From the NCBI GenBank assembly GCA_937891595.1, contig CALATF010000041.1, forward strand, positions 1 through 42,862: a stretch of DNA of 42,862 nt, given 5' to 3'. Below the pieces are notes generated by a model, which searched no databases, was not told the origin of the DNA, and saw only the letters and a program-made list of their open reading frames with translations. The translations under genes were made by a program, and so were the position numbers. Shown here one piece after another: positions 16,845 through 24,341 of this stretch. Source of the DNA: an uncultured Clostridia bacterium (GTDB taxonomy: Bacteria; Bacillota; Clostridia; Christensenellales; UBA1242). The stretch's first letter is position 1. Each line of letters begins with the position of its first letter.

Positions 16845-17432
16845 TCAAAAAAATATATTTTCTTCTAAATCATCAGGGTGTTTAATTTCATATTCTAATA
16901 CTTCCCAAGGGTAAAGTGCAAGATAAGGGTTTATTTTAAGTTTTTTACATTCTTTTTTAGTTTTAGAAGTACTAAATATTAAAGAGTGATTTTCGTATAA
17001 TATTTTATCATTAAATTCTTTACTCCCATAACTTTTAGCTATGCTTACATAAAGAATTTTTGCTTTAGGATAAGTTTTATAAATTTCATTTATGCACAAT
17101 TCCACACTTTTGCCTGTTGAATGAGTGCCTTCTACAATTAAGATTACTGGTTGCTTCTTATTAATATTTAAACTAGTTAAGGGATTAAATAAAACTTCAA
17201 TTTTTTCTTCTTTGTTTTTATATGTTATGTGTTTAGCTTGAAAAGGTGCAAACTTAACTATGTTTAATTTGTTTGCAATATATACAGCCGGCACGGCGCC
17301 GCTTCGAAGAACAGGACATATATAGTCTATTTTTAAGTTATTATTGTTTAAAAATATTTTTAAATCTTTTGTTAAGAAATTTATATGTGTCATAAATTCT
17401 TTATCATTCATTTTTCTCATTTTATTTTTCAT
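16845..17432 (-). CDS. Phosphoribosyltransferase-like protein
   Basis: 195-residue protein with the type I PRTase layout: PVLRSGAVPA at 40-49 matches the PPi loop, and ILIVEGTHSTGKS (97-109) sits where the PRPP-binding loop lies. The usual acidic pair before the loop (DD or ED) appears as Glu101-Gly102, so the loop is atypical. The C-terminal hood (about 150-195) is not recognised. It ends in TGA, the only TGA stop noted in the window, with an in-frame TAA two codons later. AAAGGA lies upstream of the ATG with a rather long spacer. Probably co-transcribed with the RibD-like gene. Base specificity unknown. Confidence 0.7.
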   Translation of the reverse strand: MKNKMRKMNDKEFMTHINFLTKDLKIFLNNNNLKIDYICPVLRSGAVPAVYIANKLNIVKFAPFQAKHITYKNKEEKIEVLFNPLTSLNINKKQPVILIVEGTHSTGKSVELCINEIYKTYPKAKILYVSIAKSYGSKEFNDKILYENHSLIFSTSKTKKECKKLKINPYLALYPWEVLEYEIKHPDDLEENIFF

Positions 17433-17503
17433 AAACTTCGTTTCCTTTTAAAGGTGTACTTATTTTTAAAAGACATTAAAAAGTTTTTTGATTAAAAACA
17501 AAT

Positions 17504-17953
17504 TTAAATTTCAGATTTATTTGAAATGCTTTTATAATCTTCAACTAATTTAATTATAGTAGGTTTTAAACCTTGCATAAGATCATAGGTTAATAATTCA
17601 TCATTTATTTCAACCCACTTATAATCTTCAATTACATTCTTTTCTAAAACAACCTTTTTATTTGTGGCTTGGCAAAATCTGGAAGCAACAATTAAGGTTG
17701 TTGGGTTATTATTAATTTTTACTTTAACTTCCCACATTGTAAAAATTTCTTTCGGAATTATTTGTAAACCAACTTCTTCTTTAACTTCTCTAATAATTTG
17801 TTGGTCTAGGGTTTCATCTATCATCTTGCGTCCGCCTGGCACTTCCCATTTTCCAGGGGAGTTAATATCCTTACTAGACTTTTTAATAATTAATAATTTT
17901 CCGTCATTAATTATAAGTGCTTTTTGCGCAAATTGTACAAATTCTTCTGGCAT
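17504..17953 (-). CDS. Nudix hydrolase
   Basis: 149-residue Nudix protein with a complete box starting at Gly41: G-R-K-M-I-D-E, then REVKEEVGL at 55-63, matching GX5EX7REUXEEXGU. It is preceded by the WEVPGG strand, as in MutT and ADP-ribose-type enzymes. Hydrolyses a nucleoside diphosphate linked to another group; the specific substrate is unknown, and house-cleaning of damaged nucleotides is a common role. AAGGAG is a strong ribosome site. Neighbours are a PRTase-like and a GNAT gene on the same strand. Confidence 0.95.
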   Translation of the reverse strand: MPEEFVQFAQKALIINDGKLLIIKKSSKDINSPGKWEVPGGRKMIDETLDQQIIREVKEEVGLQIIPKEIFTMWEVKVKINNNPTTLIVASRFCQATNKKVVLEKNVIEDYKWVEINDELLTYDLMQGLKPTIIKLVEDYKSISNKSEI

Positions 17954-18014
17954 AAAATCTCCTTAATGTTAATATAAAATAATTAAAAAATAATAAAAAA
18001 ATTAAACAAAATTA

Positions 18015-18569
18015 CTATAATTTTTTACAAAAAGTTTTTAAAGATTTATTAATATCTATAATATAAAATTGTAAAATTTTGTCATCTTCAACTTCTTCTT
18101 TTTGCAAAACACCACCTAAAGCTAAAATGGTTTTACTTGAACCTAAATTGTTTTTGTAACAAGTCAATAAGGCTTCAGAATTATTATGATTTTTTAATTC
18201 TTTTAACGCATAATATAAATTAATTTTGTTATAACCTTTCCTACGCTCAGTAGGTCTTATGCAGTAACCTATATTGCCACATCTCTTTTTTAAAGCGTCA
18301 TTTAGCGCCAAACGAATGTTCGCCATGCCTACAATTTTGTTGTCTTCTTTTCTAACTAAAAAATAAGTTAGTGCAGGGACTCTTTGGTCTGTGATAGGAG
18401 ATATTTCATCTAGTTCAAGCTTTTTTAACCACCCTTCATAGTCTTCAAGAAATCTATTTAATCCCCCAGTGCCATTAATTTCTGAATTATTTTCAATAAA
18501 TTCTTGAATAAAACTAATTGCTTCTTCTTTTCGTTTTAAACTTGGTTTTTCATAAATTAATTTTTTCAA
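18015..18569 (-). CDS. GNAT-family N-acetyltransferase (TTG start)
   Basis: 184-residue GNAT enzyme. The acetyl-CoA-binding motif A is GYCIRPTERRKGYN (101-114), in place of the more usual V-x-P-x-x-R-x-x-G-x-G. Start choice: the frame opens with TTG at 18569, preceded at a good distance by GGGAGA, and the nearby ATG is out of frame, so TTG is the likely start. The substrate (small molecule or protein amine) cannot be told. It lies in a run of independent small-enzyme genes on the minus strand. Confidence 0.85.
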   Translation of the reverse strand: MKKLIYEKPSLKRKEEAISFIQEFIENNSEINGTGGLNRFLEDYEGWLKKLELDEISPITDQRVPALTYFLVRKEDNKIVGMANIRLALNDALKKRCGNIGYCIRPTERRKGYNKINLYYALKELKNHNNSEALLTCYKNNLGSSKTILALGGVLQKEEVEDDKILQFYIIDINKSLKTFCKKL

Positions 18570-18676
18570 AATATTCTCCCAAAATATGTTATTAATTTAT
18601 CTAATTTCTAAGATAAAAACATATTTTTTAGTAGTTTTTTTAAAATTGTTTTTTTATAATTTTTAACCAAATCTGA

Positions 18677-19570
18677 TTATAAATTTCCTATAGGCTGATT
18701 TGGAATTTGGTCAATTCTTATTTTACCTTCTTCATTAGTATAAGTAACAGTAAGGTTGTCAAATTCTTTATTTCTAAAATTATCCAAAATTAAGTAATCT
18801 TCTTGATCTATATCAAAATTTAGTGCTTCAATATTTTCTTTGATGTGTAATATGTTACTTGATTTAATTAACGCTCCTAATTTTTTATGTTTAACTATCC
18901 AGTTAATTAAAATTTGGTTTTGAGTTTTATTATATTTTTTTGATAATGAAGCAAGCTCTTTGTAATTTTGTTTAGAGGTTCTGTTTCTTCTTAATGGTTG
19001 ATAAGAATAAAAGGGAATATTATTTTGTAAACAATCTTTAATAATATTATTGTCTTCATTAACTTTACATTCTAAGTTAAAAAGTCCTTCAAAATAATCA
19101 CAATTATATTTAATCTTATTAAATTGTTCAGGCGACAAATTACTAAAGCCTATATTTAAAAATTTATTACTTTTTTGTAATTTTGTAATCTCTTTTACAT
19201 AACTTTCAAAATCAAATTCTATTGCTACGGGAGAGTGTAATGTTACGCAATCTAAGTAAGTAGTATTTAGTTTTTCTAAATATGTGTTAATTTGAAATTG
19301 TATGTCCTCAAGCTTTTTGCAACCATATGTGATAAATGCATTAATAAAAATATCTTCTCTATTAATTGTTTTTAAAAAGTTTTTAATTACATCAATAGTA
19401 TTACCATTATCATAAGCTAAAACAACATCTATGTAATTAATTCCACTGTTAAAGTAATATTGTAAAGCTTTAATTTCGTCCTGTATGTTTTCTTTTTTTA
19501 TAGTCCAAGTTCCTATGCCTATTTTAGAAATAGTTTTTCCACTTTTGGTATATAGCTGATTATTATTCAT
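18677..19570 (-). CDS. Aldo/keto reductase family protein with altered catalytic tetrad
   Basis: 297-residue (alpha/beta)8-barrel of the aldo/keto reductase superfamily, which reduces carbonyls with NADPH. The N-terminal IGIGTWTI is typical. In the Asp-Tyr-Lys-His tetrad, Asp48 and Tyr53 are in YIDVVLAYDNG and His112 in TLHSP, but the Lys expected after the third strand is missing: the segment reads REDIFINAFITYG, with Phe79 where TK would be. The cofactor end shows LIKSSN, matching the usual IPG(A/S) region. It may be a pseudoenzyme or use another residue. TAGGAG is a good ribosome site. Monocistronic or weakly linked to neighbours. Confidence 0.85.
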   Translation of the reverse strand: MNNNQLYTKSGKTISKIGIGTWTIKKENIQDEIKALQYYFNSGINYIDVVLAYDNGNTIDVIKNFLKTINREDIFINAFITYGCKKLEDIQFQINTYLEKLNTTYLDCVTLHSPVAIEFDFESYVKEITKLQKSNKFLNIGFSNLSPEQFNKIKYNCDYFEGLFNLECKVNEDNNIIKDCLQNNIPFYSYQPLRRNRTSKQNYKELASLSKKYNKTQNQILINWIVKHKKLGALIKSSNILHIKENIEALNFDIDQEDYLILDNFRNKEFDNLTVTYTNEEGKIRIDQIPNQPIGNL

Positions 19571-19630
19571 AAAAACTCCTAGGTATAAAATTTTTAGTTA
19601 AACATTATTATTTAAAAACTAATTTTATTT

Positions 19631-20206
19631 TTAAATTATTAGTGTATTGATTAAGTCAATTAATTCTGGTATTTGATAAATTCTGTGATGGCCATCAAAA
19701 TGATTGTAACCTTTTAAGTAAATATCTTTTGTATTGAAATCTTTGCTAAACCTTGTAAATTTTTCAGGGTTTTTATCTTCTTCATCTGAATACATTAGGT
19801 AAATGTTTTTAAAATTACTAGCAAATTCAAAATCGGGTTGCTTTAAAAATGCTTGATTTTTAACTTTTACTATATAGTCATTTCTTGTAGTTGGAAAATT
19901 ATATACTGCACCCGGTGCAACAGCTATATAATTGTTTGGCACAAAATTATGCTCTCTGCAAAACCTTATAAAATAAGGGTTCCCTATGCTGTGACAAATT
20001 ACTATTGAGTTTTCGTTTAATTGTTTTGTGTTTAAATATTTAACTAATATCTCATCAAATTTTTCATAAGTACTTTCAGCTCTAATAGGAAAAGAAGGCA
20101 TAAAAACATCTAGTTTATTTTTAAAATTTTTATAAACATCTTGTCCCCAAAATTCAACAGTATCAGCGTTTAAACTATGAAGAATAAATATATTTTGATT
20201 ACTCAT
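19631..20206 (-). CDS. RBBP9/YdeN-type serine hydrolase
   Basis: 191-residue alpha/beta hydrolase of the RBBP9/YdeN group. First strand FILHSLNADT; nucleophile elbow CHSIGNPY with Ser73; candidate acid in MYSDEEDKNP (about 134-143); candidate base His in KGYNHFDGHH (about 165-174). No signal peptide. AGGAG precedes the ATG. It is not closely similar to the 7407-7949 protein outside the fold. Substrate unknown; members are mostly annotated only as serine hydrolases. Confidence 0.85.
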   Translation of the reverse strand: MSNQNIFILHSLNADTVEFWGQDVYKNFKNKLDVFMPSFPIRAESTYEKFDEILVKYLNTKQLNENSIVICHSIGNPYFIRFCREHNFVPNNYIAVAPGAVYNFPTTRNDYIVKVKNQAFLKQPDFEFASNFKNIYLMYSDEEDKNPEKFTRFSKDFNTKDIYLKGYNHFDGHHRIYQIPELIDLINTLII

Positions 20207-20300
20207 AAAACTTCTCCTAATAATTTTAATTTTATATTTTATTTAGGTTTTTTAATAAAACTTAATTATAATTTTCTATTAACAAATAGTTTAGAAAATT

Positions 20301-20765
20301 TTAACAATATAACTCTAAATATCTTCTATAAGTTTTAAAACCTAAATTTTCATAAAATTTTAAGGCGTTATCGTTAAAAGACCACATGTTTAATTCTATT
20401 CTTTCTATGCCAAGATCTTTTGCAAGTTCTTTAATTTTTTGTATTAATTGTTTGCCAAAGCCGTTTCTTTGTTTAGTTTGCAATGTTCCTATTTCTTGAA
20501 TTTCTAGATATTTTAATAAATGTCTATATGGAGTTTCGGGTTTAACAACTATATTTACCATAGCATATGAACATATAATATTGTTTTCTTCATAAACAAG
20601 CAAAAATTTATCGTCAGAATTAATGTAACTTGATGCGTATTCTTCAAGCTCTTTTGAAAAACCAGCTTTAAAAACTTTAGGTACTTGATTAACATGCAAT
20701 TCATTAACTTCTTTACGAATAATATTTACTTGTTCTAAGTCTTTTAAATTAGCAAATCTTATCAT
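20301..20765 (-). CDS. GNAT-family N-acetyltransferase
   Basis: 154-residue GNAT enzyme with clear motifs: TLQTKQRNGFGKQL (94-107) for acetyl-CoA binding (Q-R-x-G-x-G), and NDNALKFYENLGF (131-143), the classic motif B. Good match to single-domain GNATs over its whole length. AAAGGAAT precedes the ATG. Divergent from the acyltransferase gene across a 292-base spacer with direct repeats and a palindrome. Substrate unknown. Confidence 0.92.
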   Translation of the reverse strand: MIRFANLKDLEQVNIIRKEVNELHVNQVPKVFKAGFSKELEEYASSYINSDDKFLLVYEENNIICSYAMVNIVVKPETPYRHLLKYLEIQEIGTLQTKQRNGFGKQLIQKIKELAKDLGIERIELNMWSFNDNALKFYENLGFKTYRRYLELYC

Positions 20766-20827
20766 TATATTTATTCCTTTTGTATTTATAGCTTATAAAT
20801 GCTGTATAATTTTACAAATGTTAATTC

Positions 20828-20900
20828 TATTGTATTGTTTTGTATTGTATTGAATATAAGCATTTTATTAATATTGTTTTGTTTTCATATTGTACAATAT
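20828..20900. promoter_or_regulatory. Direct repeats and palindrome in divergent spacer
   Basis: Two identical TATTGTATTG copies (20828-20837 and 20843-20852, 15-base period) and, 35 bases on, the perfect 14-base palindrome ATATTGTACAATAT (20887-20900). All share ATTGTA. They lie in the spacer between divergent genes and may be an operator; AT-rich chance matches are possible. Confidence 0.35.
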
Positions 20901-20975
20901 TTGATTAAAAAATCATAGTAAAAACAATCTATTTTAAATGTTTATATTTTTTTGTTATATAAGCTTGTTAATGTT

Positions 20976-21003
20976 TTGAATTTATAATAATTTGTTATAT
21001 AAT
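20976..21003 (+). promoter_or_regulatory. Candidate promoter of acyltransferase/symporter operon
   Basis: TTGAAT (20976-20981), 16-base spacer, TATAAT (20998-21003). The predicted leader is about 48 bases. Confidence 0.5.
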
Positions 21004-21057
21004 TTTTTTATTGCATTAATTGTAGTAATAAAATTTTAAAGAATAAATAGGTCAAAT

Positions 21058-22251
21058 ATGAAACGCAAACGAAATAAATGGCTTTGTACAAGACATAAAA
21101 TTATGACGAAAATAATTTATATATCATTAAAGCCGATTATAAAATTAAAATATCACATTAAAATTAAAAAACAAAAAATAGGGCAGTGCTTAATTCTTAG
21201 CAATCATCAAACAGCCTTTGACCAGTTTTTTGTAAGTTCAGCATTTAAACAACCCGTATACTATGTAGCTAGCGAAGATTTGTTTTCTATGGGTTGGGTT
21301 TCAAAAGTTATAAAGTGGGCAGTAGCTCCTATTCCTATAAAAAAACAAACTACCGATTTAAAAGCGGTTAAAGATTGTATGCAGGTTGCGAAAGAGGGTG
21401 GAACAATAGCAATATTCCCTGAAGGAAATCGAACTTTTAGTGGAAAAACAGAAACAATTAAAAAATCTATTGTAAAACTTATTAAGGCTTTAAAGTTGCC
21501 GTTAGCATTTTTTAAAATTGAAGGTGGTTATGGCGTTCAGCCTAGATGGAGTGATAAAACAAGAAAAGGTAAAATGACCGCTCAAGTAAGCAGAATATTA
21601 CAACCTGAGCAATATTTAAATTTGACAGATGACGAGCTTTACTCATTAGTAAAAACAGAACTTTATGTTAACGAAGCAAATTCTAATAACATTGTAAAAA
21701 GCAATAAACTTGCAGAATATTTAGAACGATTAGTTTATGTGTGTCCTAAATGCGGTATAGCACAATTTGAAAGTAATAAAAATTTAATAAAATGTAAAAC
21801 ATGTGGCTTATCAATACAATATAAAGAAGACTTAAAACTTAAAGGAATTAACGATAATATCTCTTTTAATTATGTTAACGAATGGTATGAATATCAACAA
21901 AAGTTTATACATAATTTAGATATTTCTAAATACTTTAGTAAACCTTGTTTTCTTGACAAAGTGTCTTTATTTGAAGTAATTTTGTATAAAAATAAGAAGC
22001 TAATTAATAAAAAAACAAACATTGAATGTTTCGGCGACAAGTTTATAATAAATAATGAATTATTAAATTTTACAAATATTAGTGCAGTTAGTGTTTTGGG
22101 AAGAAACAAACTTAACATATACTATTTAGATAAAGTTTTTCAAATTAAAGGCAATAAAAGATTTAATGCCGTAAAATATGTTAATATGTTTTATCACTGG
22201 CAAAATACACAACAAAAGAAGGATGAATATGGAGAATTTTTGGGATTTTAG
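21058..22251 (+). CDS. PlsC-type acyltransferase with C-terminal zinc ribbon
   Basis: Lysophospholipid acyltransferase (1-acyl-glycerol-3-phosphate type) that transfers a fatty acyl group at the membrane. Motif I NHQTAFD gives catalytic His50 and Asp55, and motif III is IFPEGNRTFSG (FPEG 120-123), both intact. The acyltransferase part ends near residue 205, where the family usually stops; the remaining 190 residues are unusual. They begin with a zinc ribbon (Cys229, Cys232, Cys246, Cys249; CPKCG and CKTCG) and continue in a Lys/Asn-rich region I do not recognise, perhaps a PH-like fold. A weak TAGGT precedes the ATG. The 3' end overlaps the symporter start by 23 bases, suggesting translational coupling. 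Confidence 0.85.
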   Translation: MKRKRNKWLCTRHKIMTKIIYISLKPIIKLKYHIKIKKQKIGQCLILSNHQTAFDQFFVSSAFKQPVYYVASEDLFSMGWVSKVIKWAVAPIPIKKQTTDLKAVKDCMQVAKEGGTIAIFPEGNRTFSGKTETIKKSIVKLIKALKLPLAFFKIEGGYGVQPRWSDKTRKGKMTAQVSRILQPEQYLNLTDDELYSLVKTELYVNEANSNNIVKSNKLAEYLERLVYVCPKCGIAQFESNKNLIKCKTCGLSIQYKEDLKLKGINDNISFNYVNEWYEYQQKFIHNLDISKYFSKPCFLDKVSLFEVILYKNKKLINKKTNIECFGDKFIINNELLNFTNISAVSVLGRNKLNIYYLDKVFQIKGNKRFNAVKYVNMFYHWQNTQQKKDEYGEFLGF

Positions 22252-23680
22252 AATTTGGGGTTTTTTGAATTTAATTTCAATTATTTTAATTTCATTGCTA
22301 CTGGCAAATATTTTAAAGAAAAGAATTAAAATAGTAGAAAAAAGCTTAATTCCAACATCAGTATTAGCAGGCATACTTTTGTTAATAGTTTCTGCAATAT
22401 TTAATGCAATTACCGGAGATGTTTTTTTTAATCTGCAGTTTTTTGGAGGCAATGGTTCAAGCGTATTAGAAACAATTACTTATCATATGCTAGCTATAGG
22501 CTTTATAGCTTCAACATTAAAAACAGTAAGTGGAAAAATAACAAAAGAAAGAAGCTCTGAAATACTAAATACGGGAATTACAACAGTTGCTTCTTATTTA
22601 ATTCAAGCTATTGTTGGTATGTCAATAACTATTATTGCTGCGTTGCTCTTAACCAAATTATTATCTGCTTCGGGTGTATTGTTGGCGTTGGGTTTTGGGC
22701 AAGGTCCTGGGCAAGCACTAAACTATGGTAATGTTTATGAAACACAATTTGGTTTTGTTGGTGGAAGAAGCTTTGGTTTAACTATAGCAGCACTAGGGTT
22801 TTTAGCGGCAAGCTTAGGTGGAGTAATTCATTTACATATTATAAAAAAGAAACACCCTGAAAAATTTGAGAAAAAAGAAAATCAAGGCGAAAAAGAATAT
22901 TTAATGGTTGATAAATCTAAAGACGAGGGTGGACTTGGAAAACTTGTAATACAATTTGCACTAATTTTTATTACTTATTTAGTAAGTTATGCAATTATGT
23001 TTGTTTTAGGAACTTTAATTCCCTCAATTAAAGCAGTTATATATGGTTTTAACTTTTTATTTGGTGTGCTAATAGCACTTGTTGTTAAAGCTACTGTAAA
23101 TTTTTTAAAAAGAAAAGATGTTATTAAAAATGAATGTATAGATAACTACTTACTATCACACGTATCAAATGTTGCTTTTGATTTAATGGTTGTTTCAAGT
23201 ATTTCCGCCATAAGATTAGATATTTTGCAAAACTACTGGGGTATAGTAATTATTCTAGCCGTTGCCGGTTTAATTATTACATATGCGTATAATTATTTAG
23301 TAGCAAAAAAATTATTTCCAGATTATAAACATGAACAATTTCTAGCAATGTACGGTATGCTTACTGGAACGGCTAGTTCAGGAATTATTTTGTTGCGTGA
23401 AGTTGACCCAGATTTAACTGGCAAAGCTTCAAGTAATTTGGTTTACCAAAATCTGCCAGCAATGGTTTTAGGTTTTCCTATAATGTTTTTAGTTCCTTAC
23501 GCTCCAAAAAACCCTTATCTTGTACTGGGAATATTAGTAGTAGGTTTTATTATTTTAAATATTGTTTTATTTCGTTCAAAAATATTTAAACGTAAAAAAG
23601 TCCATATCTTAGATAATCAAAGTCCAGAAAAAAACGCAAGTCAAATTCAAGATAAAAATACTAACAATATTAAAGAATAA
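22229..23680 (+). CDS. Sodium/glutamate symporter family (GltS-like)
   Basis: 483-residue inner-membrane protein with about 10-12 hydrophobic segments, resembling the ESS (glutamate:Na+ symporter, GltS) family. The first-half signature GFGQGPGQALNYG matches the family's GPGQ loop, and a second GTASSGIILLREVDPD in the C-terminal half is the inverted-repeat counterpart. A hydrophilic loop (about 210-240, charged EKKENQGEKEY) separates the halves. Length is above the 400 residues of E. coli GltS. Frames with earlier starts exist, but only the ATG at 22229 has GAAGG at the right distance. Overlaps the acyltransferase by 23 bases. Glutamate is the family substrate; not proven here. Confidence 0.85.
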   Translation: MENFWDFRIWGFLNLISIILISLLLANILKKRIKIVEKSLIPTSVLAGILLLIVSAIFNAITGDVFFNLQFFGGNGSSVLETITYHMLAIGFIASTLKTVSGKITKERSSEILNTGITTVASYLIQAIVGMSITIIAALLLTKLLSASGVLLALGFGQGPGQALNYGNVYETQFGFVGGRSFGLTIAALGFLAASLGGVIHLHIIKKKHPEKFEKKENQGEKEYLMVDKSKDEGGLGKLVIQFALIFITYLVSYAIMFVLGTLIPSIKAVIYGFNFLFGVLIALVVKATVNFLKRKDVIKNECIDNYLLSHVSNVAFDLMVVSSISAIRLDILQNYWGIVIILAVAGLIITYAYNYLVAKKLFPDYKHEQFLAMYGMLTGTASSGIILLREVDPDLTGKASSNLVYQNLPAMVLGFPIMFLVPYAPKNPYLVLGILVVGFIILNIVLFRSKIFKRKKVHILDNQSPEKNASQIQDKNTNNIKE

Positions 23681-23705
23681 AAAAACACCTTAACAGGTGT
23701 TTTTT
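23681..23705. terminator. Bidirectional terminator (symporter / tRNA-Arg)
   Basis: Stem AAAAACACCT / AGGTGTTTTT with loop TAAC (23681-23690 and 23695-23704), flanked by A and T tracts. It ends the symporter transcript and, on the other strand, follows the tRNA-Arg CCA. Confidence 0.85.
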
Positions 23706-23707
23706 AA

Positions 23708-23784
23708 TGGTGCGAGTGGAGGGATTCTAACCCCCAACACCAAGTTCCGAAGACTTGTGCTCTATACAGTTGAGCTACACTCGC
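23708..23784 (-). tRNA. tRNA-Arg, anticodon TCG, with T19-A56
   Basis: Minus-strand cloverleaf: acceptor GCGAGTG / CACTCGC, D arm GCTC-AACTGTATA-GAGC, anticodon arm CAAGT-CTTCGGA-ACTTG (anticodon TCG), variable GTGTT, T arm GGGGG-TTAGAAT-CCCTC, discriminator A and encoded CCA. All stems pair (one G-T in the T stem). The D loop has T where G19 should be, and the T loop has A where C56 should be: TTAGAAT, not TTCGAAT. The pair 19-56 is therefore U-A rather than G-C. tRNA-Leu in this window has the normal GG and TTC. Confidence 0.93.
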
Positions 23785-23791
23785 GCGATTT

Positions 23792-23808
23792 TGGTACGGC
23801 TGGTCGGG
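23792..23808 (-). pseudogene. Possible tRNA 3'-end remnant upstream of tRNA-Arg
   Basis: On the minus strand CCCGAC-CAGCCGT-A-CCA (23808 to 23792) has the layout of a T-stem 3' strand, a 7-base acceptor strand, a discriminator and a CCA, ending 7 bases before tRNA-Arg. The rest of the T arm (TTCTTTA) and all 5' parts are missing. It looks like the tail of a lost tandem tRNA; coincidence is possible. Confidence 0.35.
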
Positions 23809-23821
23809 TAAAGAAGAGATT

Positions 23822-23850
23822 TTAATATGCCAGTTTGTTAAAAAATACAA
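23822..23850 (-). promoter_or_regulatory. Candidate promoter of tRNA-Arg
   Basis: On the minus strand TTGTAT (23845-23850), 17-base spacer, TATTAA (23822-23827). The transcript would begin near 23815 and carry the tRNA remnant in its leader. Confidence 0.45.
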
Positions 23851-24102
23851 TTTTAAATTTTTGTAAAAGTGTTTTGAATTTATTTATTTTAAATACAAAA
23901 ATTATTTTAATTAAAGTGCTTTCGAACATTTAGTTTTTGCTATAACACACTGATTTTAAATAAAATAAACCCGACTAAATAGTTTGTATATTTAATAAGA
24001 TACATAATTAATTTTTTATATATCGCTTTAATATAATATAACCTTTTAAAATATTATGCAAGAAAGATTAGTAAATTTCATTTTATTTACAAATAATTTA
24101 AT
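23851..24102. other. AT-rich spacer, nothing recognised
   Basis: Middle of the 373-base gap between tRNA-Arg and the DUF951 gene. No coding frame, tRNA or strong hairpin was seen on either strand. Confidence 0.5.
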
Positions 24103-24130
24103 TTGATTTTAATTTGTTTTTGATTATAAT
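24103..24130 (+). promoter_or_regulatory. Promoter of DUF951/signal peptidase operon
   Basis: TTGATT (24103-24108), 16-base spacer, consensus TATAAT (24125-24130), preceding the GTG start by 27 bases. Confidence 0.6.
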
Positions 24131-24157
24131 ATTTTTATTATTTAAAAGTGGTGAAAA

Positions 24158-24319
24158 GTGTTTACATTAAATCAACAAATTAAAACCAAAAAAAATCATG
24201 CATGTGGTGGCAACGAGTGGACAATAATTAGAGTTGGTGCAGATTTAAAAATTAAATGTGATAAATGCCAAAGAGTTGTACTAGTAACAAGTGAAAAATT
24301 AAAAAAAATGGTAAAGTAG
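24158..24319 (+). CDS. DUF951-family small zinc-ribbon-like protein
   Basis: 53-residue protein, starting at GTG (24158), of the DUF951 family, a short, widely conserved Firmicutes protein of unknown role. Seen: HACGGNEW (14-21) with Cys16, the core IIRVGADLKIKC (23-34) with Cys34, and Cys37 in CDKCQRVV. The three cysteines and His suggest a metal site. The usual family length is about 60-70, so this copy is slightly short at both ends. GTGGTG lies upstream. It is 22 bases before signal peptidase I and shares its promoter. Conserved gene order with translation and secretion genes is common for this family. Confidence 0.9.
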   Translation: MFTLNQQIKTKKNHACGGNEWTIIRVGADLKIKCDKCQRVVLVTSEKLKKMVK

Positions 24320-24341
24320 TTTTAATATAAAAAGGTAAAAA

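Noticed and set aside
16845..16847. TGA as a tryptophan codon (code 4)
   Set aside because: Only one TGA stop was seen and it is followed by TAA after one codon, but every Trp in the proteins is TGG and no gene is interrupted by TGA, so code 11 with rare TGA stops fits.
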